From Methanolobus mangrovi (GTDB lineage: Archaea > Halobacteriota > Methanosarcinia > Methanosarcinales > Methanosarcinaceae), in the NCBI RefSeq assembly GCF_031312535.1, contig NZ_CP133594.1:1736001-1800000 (forward strand): DNA of 64,000 nt, written 5' to 3'. Of this stretch, positions 44,073 to 52,909 are shown piece after piece (position 1 is the first letter of the stretch; each line of letters starts with the position of its first letter). The position numbers and the translations under genes are program-made. The notes beneath the pieces are model-generated. The model made no database searches, was not told the origin of the DNA, and saw only the letters and a program-made list of their open reading frames with translations.

Positions 44073-44345
44073 TTGTTCTCAGAAGTTCCAATCGATATTG
44101 AAAAAGTAAGTAAAGAAGACCTTGACAAGGAGATCATGAGAGTGGCCATCATGGCAGAGTTCGATGCAATAAATATGTACGAACAGATGGCAAACCTTAC
44201 CGATGACGAGGACCTCAGGTTCATCCTGCTGGACATAGCCAAAGAAGAAAAAGTACATGCTGCCATGTTCCAGACAGTGCTCATGGAAGTGGATACTGAA
44301 TACCTGCAGGTCATGGTAAGTTATTCACTGGCCAAGGATAAGTGA
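44073..44345 (+). CDS. Short ferritin-like protein, EncFtn type, copy 2
   Basis: This 90-residue paralogue of the preceding gene has a TTG start after GGAGAGGG. It keeps AEFDAINMYEQMANL and IAKEEKVHAAMFQTVL, so the Glu and Glu-x-x-His ligands are conserved. The C-terminus differs (MVSYSLAKDK). The 18-base gap and shared N-terminal MFSxVPxDI pattern show a tandem duplication. The two could form a mixed ring (inference). Confidence 0.7.
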   Translation: MFSEVPIDIEKVSKEDLDKEIMRVAIMAEFDAINMYEQMANLTDDEDLRFILLDIAKEEKVHAAMFQTVLMEVDTEYLQVMVSYSLAKDK

Positions 44346-44454
44346 TTTACATTTATTCAGCCACTTGATTTTGAATACTTTTCTTTTTCCCTTGGCACAC
44401 CGGTACGAAAAATGCTTAATACGACCTGAAAACAATATTCCAGTGGGGAATCTC

Positions 44455-45357
44455 ATGGGAAATATAAGAAAGGTCAGAAAGATACTGAAGAGCATGCCAA
44501 CCATTGAAGGTGCAGGAGTACACCTCAAAAGGGCATTCGGGTTTAACCACGTACCGCAACTTGATCCATTCCTATTACTTGACGATTTTCATTCGGATGA
44601 TCCGAAGAATTACATTATGGGTTTTCCCTGGCACCCGCACAGAGGGATGGAAACTATAACCTACGTGCTTCAGGGCAACGTAGAGCACGGAGACAGCATG
44701 GGCAACAAAGGTGCCACAGGACCCGGAGATGTCCAATGGATGACAGCAGGCAGCGGTATAATCCACCAGGAGATGCCAAAAGGTGAGAGCAATGGAAACC
44801 TTTGGGGTTTCCAGTTATGGGCCAACCTCCCGGCATCCCGGAAGATGATGGACCCACGTTATCAGGAAGTAAAAAGCAGCCAGATACCTGAGATCACCAT
44901 GGATAATGGTACTCGCATCAAAATAATATGCGGAAAAATAAACGGTGTTCAGGGCCCTGTAAAGGACATTGTCACAGACCCCGAATATCTCGACATAGCA
45001 GTCCCTCCAAAAACCACTTTTGAGTATCCGACAAAATCCGGCTATACCGTGATAGCCTACGTCATAGAAGGTGACGGACATTTCGACCCTGAAAACGACC
45101 AGTATTCATACGAGGTTGACGGAGCAAAGTACTTTGACCTTGAAAGTGGCTCATCCACCGGAAAAGAGAATCTCGTAATGTTCGATGATGGTGAAAGGAT
45201 AGTAGTCAACGCCGGTGAGAATGGAGTCCGTTTCCTGCTGATGACCGGCAAAGCCATCGGAGAGCCAGTTGCCTGGTACGGCCCGGTAGTCATGAACACA
45301 CAGGAAGAATTGCAGCAGGCTTTTAAGGATTACAGGAACGGGACATTTGTTAAGTGA
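44455..45357 (+). CDS. Pirin-family protein
   Basis: The start at 44455 (MGNIRKVRKI) follows GGGGAATC. The 300-residue bicupin shows FLLLDDFHSDDPKNY, the metal-site FPWHPHRGMETITYVLQGNV (about 63-82, His pair and Glu) and AGSGIIHQEMP with the fourth ligand. Some pirins are quercetin dioxygenases and others are redox-linked regulators. The role here is unknown. The gene stands at the left edge of the AT-rich insert. Confidence 0.88.
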   Translation: MGNIRKVRKILKSMPTIEGAGVHLKRAFGFNHVPQLDPFLLLDDFHSDDPKNYIMGFPWHPHRGMETITYVLQGNVEHGDSMGNKGATGPGDVQWMTAGSGIIHQEMPKGESNGNLWGFQLWANLPASRKMMDPRYQEVKSSQIPEITMDNGTRIKIICGKINGVQGPVKDIVTDPEYLDIAVPPKTTFEYPTKSGYTVIAYVIEGDGHFDPENDQYSYEVDGAKYFDLESGSSTGKENLVMFDDGERIVVNAGENGVRFLLMTGKAIGEPVAWYGPVVMNTQEELQQAFKDYRNGTFVK

Positions 45358-45421
45358 AATAGATTGTTCCGCTACCACCATGATCTGCTATTGAATTCGA
45401 CTTTCATTGAAACCTTTTAGT

Positions 45422-45598
45422 AATTTTTTCGCCAGGTAGTCATGATTATAGCTGCCACAGTCAGAACCTTGAACTCTTCCCTTATCCCCCTAACCATAGG
45501 CCTTTGCTGTTCACCTATACCTCTACAGTCTTGACACAAACAGTTTTAAAATCAAGATAATCTGCGCCCAGTTTTATTGGCATCGCCATTCGAAGTAT
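45422..45598 (-). pseudogene. Decayed copy of the adjacent NTPase gene
   Basis: The minus strand keeps the two ends of the gene at 47540-48043 and lacks the middle. The start region reads ILRMAMP, then LDFKTVCVKTVEV, an in-frame stop and VNSKG, matching LDLKACGIRTAEILVNGK of the intact protein. The sequence then jumps to IREEFKVLTVAA, matching IRKEFEVLTVDE, and the last bases resemble its C-terminal codons. About 330 bases are missing and the start codon is lost, so no product is expected. Confidence 0.75.
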
Positions 45599-45687
45599 CT
45601 GAAATCAGCCCCCATATTTAAAAGATGAGGCAGAGTAGTATATTATATGGAATATTATGTTTTTCATTCGTGGTAGCACTAATGTCC

Positions 45688-47082
45688 TTACTTTAGTCCT
45701 TCAAATGTAGATTTCAATGATTCAAGATTAAAAATACATGTCCTAATCTCCAGATATAATGGACCGTTACAAACACCACCAACATGAGTAGATAAGGAAT
45801 CAAGTTTTGCCATAATATCATTTAAGGAATCTAATTTTTCTTTTTTGGATAAATTATTAGTATCTAATATTTTTTCCCCAATTTTATATGAATAAGTCAC
45901 AATATTAATTGAAAAGGAGTTCATTGATTCATCATCACTCAATTTTCCAGCGAGCTGTATCAAAAACATTAATATTGCCTCCACTATCGTCTTAACTTCG
46001 TGGGAAAAAGGCTCATCATCAACTAATTTATACCCTGTTTTAGAAAGAGCCAATATTCCATGGCCTATTTCAGTTTCCCATTTATTATCAACAGATATTC
46101 GTGTGAGTTCTGCGACCTTCACAACCGATCTATGAACAATAATAAAATCACCAAACGATGTTTTAAGAGGGGTACTACAAAAAAAACATATTTTCATTAT
46201 TGACGTATCTGTTATTTTTCTAAGATTTTTTGTAGCAGCAGCAATTCCAATATCCGAGATAATATTGACTGCAAATATTGCAGCATCCTCCATATCTTTT
46301 TTAGCTGCATCTATTACAAGTTCACCAATATGAAAAATAATATGATCTACAACTTTGAATGTACTTTCTAAATATTGATTCTCTTTATTTTCAATGATTG
46401 AAATGGCTTTTTTCTTGAATACATTCAAACCATATTTCACGCTTTCATAATCATGCTTTTTAATAGAGCCACGCAATACGTCAACAATTGGCTGAACAGT
46501 ATCGATTACAGGCTCAACTTCGCCACCTACATCAATGTTCTTTTCTTTTTCAAGCGCATTTTTGATATTATAATAGCCCACATCTGTTGAAAATAATTTA
46601 ATCATTTCAGTGGGTTTGAACATTTCAAGTATGCGATTGATATAGATTATTAAAGCAAAAAATGCAAAAATACCCAATGAATATGCAGCTATAACCTTAT
46701 TTTCAAAAACTGATTCATCATTATATTGGCCAAAAAACAAGAAATTATGACTAATAACTCCAAATGATTGTGAATTGTGAATTGTTTTAAGCACCCAAAG
46801 ACCGTAAATTATGGATGAGAAATAAATGAACAATAGAATGATAAAATCAGGATTTGTTTTAAAGCTTTTAAACAAATCAATTGTTCTTTCAGAATAATAT
46901 GCGGCTACATGTTGTATAGCAACTAAACTAAGAGTAATTACTATAGCGATAATTGCTGCTTCACTCTGGACTAGGGCACTTATCATGTATCTTGCACTGT
47001 CTGCATTTGTCTCAAATGCCCATACTTTAGCAAGGAATACGTAAGAAACGGACATAAATAAGACAAACCATTTAAAATACAT
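45688..47082 (-). CDS. AT-rich membrane protein, large part
   Basis: This 464-residue frame starts at the ATG at 47082 without a clear ribosome site. An in-frame stop lies 15 bases upstream. It has four membrane segments in the first 160 residues (WFVLFMSVSYVFLAKVW, IIAIVITLSLVAIQHVAAYY, FIILLFIYFSSIIYGLWV, AYSLGIFAFFALIIYI) and a long soluble helical C-terminal part (about 170-464) of no known family. Base composition is far more AT-rich than the surroundings. The 46983-47396 frame overlaps it by 100 bases and adds two more membrane segments. I favour one gene with a frameshift, though two proteins remain possible. Confidence 0.55.
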   Translation of the reverse strand: MYFKWFVLFMSVSYVFLAKVWAFETNADSARYMISALVQSEAAIIAIVITLSLVAIQHVAAYYSERTIDLFKSFKTNPDFIILLFIYFSSIIYGLWVLKTIHNSQSFGVISHNFLFFGQYNDESVFENKVIAAYSLGIFAFFALIIYINRILEMFKPTEMIKLFSTDVGYYNIKNALEKEKNIDVGGEVEPVIDTVQPIVDVLRGSIKKHDYESVKYGLNVFKKKAISIIENKENQYLESTFKVVDHIIFHIGELVIDAAKKDMEDAAIFAVNIISDIGIAAATKNLRKITDTSIMKICFFCSTPLKTSFGDFIIVHRSVVKVAELTRISVDNKWETEIGHGILALSKTGYKLVDDEPFSHEVKTIVEAILMFLIQLAGKLSDDESMNSFSINIVTYSYKIGEKILDTNNLSKKEKLDSLNDIMAKLDSLSTHVGGVCNGPLYLEIRTCIFNLESLKSTFEGLK

Positions 47083-47396
47083 ACTACTCTTAATTTAACT
47101 AAATCGGGAATTTTTATTATCAACGAAACGGCCTCCCACGTAATTGTTGGATAGAATGAAAGCATAAGCAAAGGAAGCACCATATACAATAAAAAATCAA
47201 AACAATTTGATGGAGTATAAAAACTAATAACCATAAACTCGAAAATCATTGTAATAGAATATGAAATAAAAAATAGTAAGATGCAATTAGAAACAGTAGG
47301 TACGCCAACTGATTTAAGCATATCAACCAATGAATCAATACTAAATACTTTTTTAAAAACTGTAATTAAAGTATTTTCCTTTGACATCTCTGCCAT
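46983..47396 (-). CDS. AT-rich membrane protein, N-terminal part (possible frameshift)
   Basis: This 137-residue frame begins MAEMSKENTLITVFKKVFS and has membrane segments near 37-60 and 64-85. The last 34 residues are read out of frame over the start of the 464-residue frame and look like a shadow (VCILNGLSYLCPFL). Joining at about 47082 to the next frame would give one protein of roughly 570 residues with six membrane segments. The ribosome site is weak. No family is recognised. It lies in the AT-rich insert. Confidence 0.45.
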   Translation of the reverse strand: MAEMSKENTLITVFKKVFSIDSLVDMLKSVGVPTVSNCILLFFISYSITMIFEFMVISFYTPSNCFDFLLYMVLPLLMLSFYPTITWEAVSLIIKIPDLVKLRVVCILNGLSYLCPFLTYSLLKYGHLRQMQTVQDT

Positions 47397-47539
47397 AAAT
47401 TAACTATTATAATATAAACATATTCAATTATTTGAGCATAAAGAGACAAAGAAATTGTATTTAATTCCTAGAATTATATCATTTTTTGCATAGCCAGAGC
47501 AGACAGGAACAATCCACTTAGGCAACTTAAATTCTACCT

Positions 47540-48043
47540 TTATCTAAAAATCTCAGCTATCCTCTCCGGTAAATCGTCCCGATTATCTTCATCAACAGTC
47601 AGAACCTCGAACTCTTTCCTTATCCTCTGCGCCAGTGGATGCTCACTCGATCTGTGCAGCACGGCCAGTATCGACCTGGCCGAATCCAGTGCACCCTCTA
47701 CAGCCCGGATGAAATTCTCTGACTTGAGTTCCATGGGTCCGACCTCATCTATAACCACAACATCACAATCAATGGCATTCTTAATGGCTTCTGCACCTAT
47801 GCCGTCAAGGTCTGCAAGGTTCACATGATACTTTCCAAGCTTCGGGCCTGAACATCGGACATGACTCAGGACACCTTTTCTGCCGGCAGAGATATCCTCT
47901 ATCGAAAAGCCCTGTCGTTTGCCGTTCACAAGTATTTCCGCGGTCCTGATGCCACAGGCTTTTAGATCTAGTTTTTCCACAGCCCTTGCTACAACAGTTG
48001 ATTTGCCAACACCCGGCTTTCCAGTTACAGCTATTCGAAGCAT
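47540..48043 (-). CDS. THEP1-like nucleoside triphosphatase
   Basis: The start at 48043 follows GGAGG by 6 bases. The 167-residue P-loop NTPase of the archaeal THEP1/NTPase_1 family shows Walker A GKPGVGKST (about 7-15), Walker B CDVVVIDEVGPMELKS and ILAVLHRSSEHPLAQRI. These enzymes hydrolyse NTPs; their cellular role is not settled. A second, broken copy lies at 45422-45598 beyond the AT-rich membrane gene, so this gene was once duplicated or was the target of an insertion. Confidence 0.88.
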   Translation of the reverse strand: MLRIAVTGKPGVGKSTVVARAVEKLDLKACGIRTAEILVNGKRQGFSIEDISAGRKGVLSHVRCSGPKLGKYHVNLADLDGIGAEAIKNAIDCDVVVIDEVGPMELKSENFIRAVEGALDSARSILAVLHRSSEHPLAQRIRKEFEVLTVDEDNRDDLPERIAEIFR

Positions 48044-48134
48044 CTGGAACCTCCTTTGCAGATCAGCCATAAAAATTACAAATAAATAAACCGAGAGTCA
48101 ATCCCTGTCATCCGCTTATTATCATTAATTCCGA

Positions 48135-48419
48135 TCAGACTGGTATGTCTTCTATCTTGTCCAGAAAAATGATTTCTGGTTTGCGGATTACACCCACTTC
48201 TTCCATTTTCTTTTTTAATTCAGGAGATTCTGTGAACTTGCGTGCATTCTCAATAGTATCCCACTCGAAAAGGATTGCCAGGGAATTAGGATCATCTGAT
48301 GTGCGGAAAAGCATTCCACCTTTGGAACCACTCTCTTTTCGCATGGAACCGTGCTCGTCAAATCCTGCTTTCCATTTAGAAAAATCTTCGACTATATGCT
48401 TGATAAGTACGTATACCAT
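48135..48419 (-). CDS. Small ferredoxin-like-fold protein (monooxygenase-like)
   Basis: This 94-residue protein has the beta-alpha-beta-beta-alpha-beta pattern of dimeric alpha/beta barrels such as antibiotic-biosynthesis monooxygenase-like and cyclase-like proteins (YVLIKHIVEDFSKWKAGFDE, LAILFEWDTIENARKFTES). No catalytic residue can be assigned. The start follows a GGTTATAAACA region with a weak site. It is a single gene. Function unknown. Confidence 0.6.
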   Translation of the reverse strand: MVYVLIKHIVEDFSKWKAGFDEHGSMRKESGSKGGMLFRTSDDPNSLAILFEWDTIENARKFTESPELKKKMEEVGVIRKPEIIFLDKIEDIPV

Positions 48420-48583
48420 TGTTTATAACCCCAATAATCATCAGGCTTACAGCTATATAGTGTTTTACAGTCGAAGTAGGATTGTTTCTAAACATGTCTC
48501 TTGTTATAATCAGTTGACGTGGAACTTGTTCTTAGAATTCTCATAATATTGAGGATTTCTATAGATGCAGAATACGTTTGAAT

Positions 48584-49327
48584 TCAAATCGAAGCAAACA
48601 GAAATAAAATCCCCACAATCACCGGCTGATGCACCAGATAAATCAACAACGACTTTTTTCCCAGATAACCCAGCAATCCCACAACAGCATTATTCTCGCA
48701 ATCACACATCCTGAAGCCCCTCTGATACTCAGGATAAAGGCGGCTCCCTGTGAAAACACCCATCAGTACAACGCCAAACCATGGGATCAGCGGGAAATAA
48801 TCCAGAGTATAGAAACCGTAGGGTTTGATGCCAAGCCAGAGCAACCAGGGGAAATCTGCATAGGCACCATCCATGATCACGCCTGCAAACAGGGACAGAA
48901 TACCAGCGATCAGGCTGAAATTCCGGTATTTCAGAAATGGATAAGCAAGGACAATGGAAACACCGATGAGGTGCAGTATTCCAAAATAAATAGTTCCTCG
49001 TTCAAGGGCTATTGCTGTGACAACTGTAATTACAAGACCCCACGCAAAGATACCTGCACCTCTTTTCAGAAAATGAGAGAACTGATTCTGTGTGCCATGT
49101 AAGGATAATGCACGTGAATGGCTTAACGTAAGGGAAACGCCGACAAGGACAATGAACAGAATTGCGGCAGTCCTTCCGATTATCAGGAGAATACCGGAAT
49201 GTGTGTTGAATTCATGGATGCCGAAAAAATCAAGATCAAAAAAGAAATGGTAGATTACCATCAGAAAGATGGCTATACCGCGAAAGGCGTCAACTTCAAA
49301 GAATCGTTTGTTGTGGCCCTTATCCAT
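48584..49327 (-). CDS. DUF1624-type membrane protein (acyltransferase-like)
   Basis: This 247-residue membrane protein has about seven segments and the N-terminal motif RFFEVDAFRGIAIFLMVIYHFFFD (Asp/Arg/His). The motif is typical of the heparan-alpha-glucosaminide N-acetyltransferase-like DUF1624 family. The start at 49327 follows GGGGCAG. The Zn-ribbon gene ends 24 bases upstream in the same direction. Members may acylate surface sugars at the membrane. The substrate is unknown. Confidence 0.8.
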   Translation of the reverse strand: MDKGHNKRFFEVDAFRGIAIFLMVIYHFFFDLDFFGIHEFNTHSGILLIIGRTAAILFIVLVGVSLTLSHSRALSLHGTQNQFSHFLKRGAGIFAWGLVITVVTAIALERGTIYFGILHLIGVSIVLAYPFLKYRNFSLIAGILSLFAGVIMDGAYADFPWLLWLGIKPYGFYTLDYFPLIPWFGVVLMGVFTGSRLYPEYQRGFRMCDCENNAVVGLLGYLGKKSLLIYLVHQPVIVGILFLFASI

Positions 49328-49350
49328 TGTCTGCCCCAAAAAGAAAATAA

Positions 49351-49812
49351 TCACTTTTTCTTCTTTTTCTTATCTTTATTATCCTTGAAAACAGAACCAA
49401 GGTGTAATGCGTAAGTACCATCCTCTTTTATGGCCATGACTATTTCCTTGCGGTCAAGCAGGGAATCGAGGTTCAGTTCATATGAACCGGGGCCAAGAAT
49501 ACGTACGGATTCAACACGCTCACCTTCCTCTTCAATAACACGAGGAGGTTTCTTTTCAACCCCGAGGATATCATCTATTTCCCGGATGATCTTTTCAGAA
49601 GATCCTTTAGAATCACCTTCATGAGAGGTTTCATCAATAATAGCGTGCTTTTCCTCACTTTCAGTTCCTTCGGCGCCCTCCGCAACAGGGCCGGCAGCCT
49701 CTTCCTCACTCACGTAAAGGAACTTGTTCCAGCCACAGTTGGGGCATCCGCTCAATATTACTGAAGCACCGTCGATAAAGATAGATTCGCATCTTGTGCA
49801 CTTATGAGGCAT
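49351..49812 (-). CDS. Archaeal Zn-ribbon protein (COG3364/OapC-like)
   Basis: This 153-residue protein has an N-terminal Zn ribbon, CTRCESIFIDGASVILSGCPNCG (Cys-x2-Cys and Cys-x2-Cys, about 4-26). An acidic disordered middle (about 38-100) and a conserved C-terminal beta strand pair (VRILGPGSYELNLDSLLDRK, VMAIKEDGTYALHLGSVF) follow, then a run of Lys. It resembles COG3364 proteins, some of them named OapC for association with replication origins. The homology is by pattern. The role is unknown. Confidence 0.75.
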   Translation of the reverse strand: MPHKCTRCESIFIDGASVILSGCPNCGWNKFLYVSEEEAAGPVAEGAEGTESEEKHAIIDETSHEGDSKGSSEKIIREIDDILGVEKKPPRVIEEEGERVESVRILGPGSYELNLDSLLDRKEIVMAIKEDGTYALHLGSVFKDNKDKKKKKK

Positions 49813-49886
49813 TGGTCCACCGACTTAAATAAGTATCATGATATATTAAAACACTTGCGATAAGCCTGTAATAGATAGCAGGCTCA

Positions 49887-50750
49887 TCATTCATTAAGGT
49901 ATTTGCCTATCAGGGGGTCGAGTTTCCTTCTGGTGTCATGAGGGATCATGGAAGGAACGGTTGTAATAGCACCTGCCAGGGCATCCTTACACATACAGTG
50001 CTGCTCAAGACTGAATTTCTCAAGAGATGACACAATTATGTCCTTAACAGCAGCCTCGTTCTTCATGGCATTCTCAATGATGGTTTCGATGGTCACATCT
50101 TCCTCATGCCACACATCATAATCTGTCACCGTAGCTATCATCGAGTAGCATATCTCAGCCTCGCGGGCAAGTTTTGCTTCCGGGATAGCAGTCATACCAA
50201 TGATATCAAAGCCAAGTGCCTGATATACACGGGACTCTGCACGGGTTGAGAATTGAGGACCTTCCATACAAAGATATGTTCCGCCTTCTTTGACATTGTA
50301 ACCTTTTGATCTGGCAACATCCACTATGTCCTTTGAAATTTCAGGACAGAAAGGGTCAGCAAATCCCATGTGTACAACTATGCCATCCTCAAAGAACGTG
50401 GAAGGTCTGCACTTTGTACGGTCGTATATCTGGTTCGGGATCACTATATCCAGCGGTTTGAGCTCTTCCCTGAGACTCCCAACAGCAGAAGCTGCAATTA
50501 TGCGTTTCACGCCGAGTTTTTTAAGTGCGAAGATGTTGGCCCGGGAATTAAGTTCGGAAGGAGATATCCTGTGCCCCACCCCATGCCTTGGAAGGAAACA
50601 AACAGTCCTCTCACCATGTTCACCAATTGTGATGGAATCGGAAGGTTTTCCAAAAGGTGTATCAATATCCACCTGACGCACATTATCCAGCAGATTTGCG
50701 TCATATATGCCGCTTCCGCCTATTATTGCAATATCAGCTTTTTCCTGCAT
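49887..50750 (-). CDS. mtnP: S-methyl-5'-thioadenosine/thioinosine phosphorylase
   Basis: This 287-residue enzyme splits the methylthio-nucleoside made from SAM-dependent reactions. Visible motifs are IIGGSGIYDANLL (about 8-20), FLPRHGVGHRISPSE, AASAVGSLREELKP and MEGPQFSTRAESRVY. In methanogens the substrate is often methylthioinosine after deamination; which nucleoside is used here cannot be told. It is followed upstream by a purine phosphoribosyltransferase in the same orientation, so released hypoxanthine or adenine could be salvaged. Confidence 0.9.
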   Translation of the reverse strand: MQEKADIAIIGGSGIYDANLLDNVRQVDIDTPFGKPSDSITIGEHGERTVCFLPRHGVGHRISPSELNSRANIFALKKLGVKRIIAASAVGSLREELKPLDIVIPNQIYDRTKCRPSTFFEDGIVVHMGFADPFCPEISKDIVDVARSKGYNVKEGGTYLCMEGPQFSTRAESRVYQALGFDIIGMTAIPEAKLAREAEICYSMIATVTDYDVWHEEDVTIETIIENAMKNEAAVKDIIVSSLEKFSLEQHCMCKDALAGAITTVPSMIPHDTRRKLDPLIGKYLNE

Positions 50751-50778
50751 TTTATCACTTGTGTATTATAGAGAAGTT

Positions 50779-51477
50779 TCAGATAAGTTTCCAGTATTGT
50801 TTCCCATCTTCACTCACAGAACTTACGATCCCCCTGCGGTGCATCTCTTCCAGTACTTCAGTAAGTCTGCCTGGCTGGGCGATCTCAAATGCAAATGAAT
50901 CCAGTGAATGATACATATAGAGACCATGCTTTATAGCAGGAATGTCCCACATACCCCGGCCTTCTTTTTTCATGAGGGTTGATATGAGGTCGATCATATC
51001 TTCAATGAAATTCCACGGGAAAACAACCCATGCCCATTCCTCGAGGCGCTCGCCACAATAATCCGGGTCATGCACTGAAGAATCAAGATATTGGAGAGTT
51101 GCAGTCCTTATTTCTTTAGGATTCTGCTGCTTTACATACTCAACCGAACTGATCATGCTTTTACCCGTATCGGCGATATCGTCAACGATAAGTATGTTCT
51201 TTCCTGCAACTGCATTGTCAGCAAGCGGGTACCTTATCAGGGGTTCATCACCGGCAAGTGCAGTACCCAGATAGTGCTCTATCTTCAGGCTTGTCAGGTC
51301 ATCAAGACCCAGGAAATCACATAATACACGACCTGCGAACCATCCACCCCTTGCAAGAGCAATGATCATATCAGGTTCATATCCTGAAGCTTTCACGTCA
51401 TTTGCAACATCTCTGCAAAGATCGTAAATGTAATCCCAGTTTGTAATAACACATTTGAATTTGTCAGGTAAGGCCAT
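50779..51477 (-). CDS. Archaeal purine phosphoribosyltransferase with winged C-terminus
   Basis: The start at 51477 follows GGAG. The 232-residue protein has the PRPP site NILIVDDIADTGKSMISS (about 89-106) and MIIALARGGWFAGRVLCDFL. Its C-terminal 70 residues (EVLEEMHRRGIVSSVSEDGK) look like a winged-helix extension. It matches archaeal hypoxanthine/guanine PRTases of COG2236. It is adjacent to the MTA/MTI phosphorylase gene, 29 bases apart and co-oriented. Confidence 0.82.
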   Translation of the reverse strand: MALPDKFKCVITNWDYIYDLCRDVANDVKASGYEPDMIIALARGGWFAGRVLCDFLGLDDLTSLKIEHYLGTALAGDEPLIRYPLADNAVAGKNILIVDDIADTGKSMISSVEYVKQQNPKEIRTATLQYLDSSVHDPDYCGERLEEWAWVVFPWNFIEDMIDLISTLMKKEGRGMWDIPAIKHGLYMYHSLDSFAFEIAQPGRLTEVLEEMHRRGIVSSVSEDGKQYWKLI

Positions 51478-51619
51478 TTGTATAATCTCCAATGCACCAT
51501 ATTTACAGGTACAAGATATATATTTAATTCATATCGAAAAATGCTACTATACGAAATGCATATATAGTATGTAGATGTTGAGAGAGGAGTACTGTTCCAA
51601 AATAAACAGCAATCTACGA

Positions 51620-51694
51620 AGCGGGGTAGGGTAGCCAGGAGATCCCGACGGGCTCATAACCCGTAGACCGATAGTTCGAATCTATCCCCCGCTA
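51620..51694 (+). tRNA. Initiator tRNA-Met (CAU), copy 1
   Basis: AGCGGGG pairs with CCCCGCT to give a first pair A1-U72. The anticodon arm is ACGGG-CTCATAA-CCCGT, with three G-C pairs next to the loop. Both features mark archaeal initiator tRNA. No intron or encoded CCA is seen. Confidence 0.92.
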
Positions 51695-51818
51695 CTTTTC
51701 TAATATTGCAGTTTTGACTTAACCATCAATTAATGTGTTAGAGACGTGTTTTGGAAACATACATATATAACAGGAAACATAGTAAAGCTATAGTTCCCAA
51801 TTAAACATCAATCCCTGA

Positions 51819-51893
51819 AGCGGGGTAGGGTAGCCAGGAGATCCCGACGGGCTCATAACCCGTAGACCGATAGTTCGAATCTATCCCCCGCTA
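51819..51893 (+). tRNA. Initiator tRNA-Met (CAU), copy 2
   Basis: This is identical to the gene at 51620-51694. Bases on both flanks are also similar (for example CTACTTTTCTAA, ACAGTTTTG, CAATTA), showing a tandem duplication of a unit of 199 bases. Confidence 0.92.
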
Positions 51894-51976
51894 CTTTTCT
51901 AACATTACAGTTTTGGTGCAGCCACCAATTAGTGCTTTAAGGTCTTCGCTCTCCCAAGCAACCAGAGGTAAACGAG

Positions 51977-52810
51977 ATGGAATTATCTATTGCCATATTC
52001 GGACTTGCAGCAGCAGCGTGTTGGGGAGCCGGAGATTTTAGCGGAGGAGTTGCAACAAAACGAAGCGGAGTATTGATAGTTGCAATACTTTCCCAGATAG
52101 TAGGAATAATACTACTTGCCTCGGCTGCATTGCTGTTCACGGAAAGCATACCACCCACTACAGATTTTTTATGGGGTGCAGCCGCCGGACTTGCAGGAGG
52201 AATTGGCCTTCTTGCTCTTTACCATGCACTATCCATGGAAAAAATGGGCATTGTAGCTCCTGTTACAGCGGTTTTAAGCGCAATTGTCCCCATGACATTC
52301 GGAATAGTAACCGAGGGACTTCCCACTATAAGCCAGCTTACTGGTTTTCTTTTTGCATTCATCGGAGTATGGCTGATATCAAGAGAAGAGAATAGTCCCA
52401 AGATAGAATTGGAGAAACTGAAGCTTCCACTCCTTGCAGGACTTGGTTTTGGGCTTTTTATGATACTTATCGACCAGGTAGAGTCAAATGGAGTATTCTG
52501 GCCACTTGTCGGAGCAAGGATGGCAACCATCCCGACATTTATACTTGTAGCATCCTACAAAAAACAAACAAAGATACCAGGAATTAAATTCTTGCCACTC
52601 ATTGCACTTGCAGGGGTGCTTGATACAGGAGGAAATGTGTTCTACGCCCTTGCAGCAAAGACGGGGAGAATGGATATTGCAGCGATCCTTACTTCAATGT
52701 ACCCTGCAATAACCGTACTTCTTGCATGGATACTTCTGAAAGAGAGATTAAAGAACAGGCAGTGGATTGGCGTATTTGCCGTTATGGTAGCAGTAGTGCT
52801 TATAACATGA
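51977..52810 (+). CDS. EamA/DMT-family transporter
   Basis: This 277-residue membrane protein has ten segments in two EamA repeats (about 1-138 and 145-277). It begins IAIFGLAAAACWGAGDFSGG and includes ITVLLAWILLKERLKNRQWI near the C-terminus. It exports or imports a small metabolite; the substrate is unknown. GAGGTAAACGAG precedes the start. It is a single gene after the tRNAs. Confidence 0.88.
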   Translation: MELSIAIFGLAAAACWGAGDFSGGVATKRSGVLIVAILSQIVGIILLASAALLFTESIPPTTDFLWGAAAGLAGGIGLLALYHALSMEKMGIVAPVTAVLSAIVPMTFGIVTEGLPTISQLTGFLFAFIGVWLISREENSPKIELEKLKLPLLAGLGFGLFMILIDQVESNGVFWPLVGARMATIPTFILVASYKKQTKIPGIKFLPLIALAGVLDTGGNVFYALAAKTGRMDIAAILTSMYPAITVLLAWILLKERLKNRQWIGVFAVMVAVVLIT

Positions 52811-52909
52811 AGCAGAAAATAGAATAACGACTTACTGCTTCACAACAGGATTAAATATGAACTGCCCTTTAATAGAACAAAATAGAGAACTGAACAGGAT
52901 GATCCTTAA

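Noticed and set aside
46983-47082. Programmed ribosomal frameshift in the membrane gene
   Set aside because: No slippery heptamer or downstream structure was recognised. An ordinary frameshift or error is simpler.
51620-51893. Tandem tRNA as an attachment site of an integrated element
   Set aside because: Only 124 bases lie between the copies and they hold no gene. The flanks are duplicated too, so simple tandem duplication explains it.
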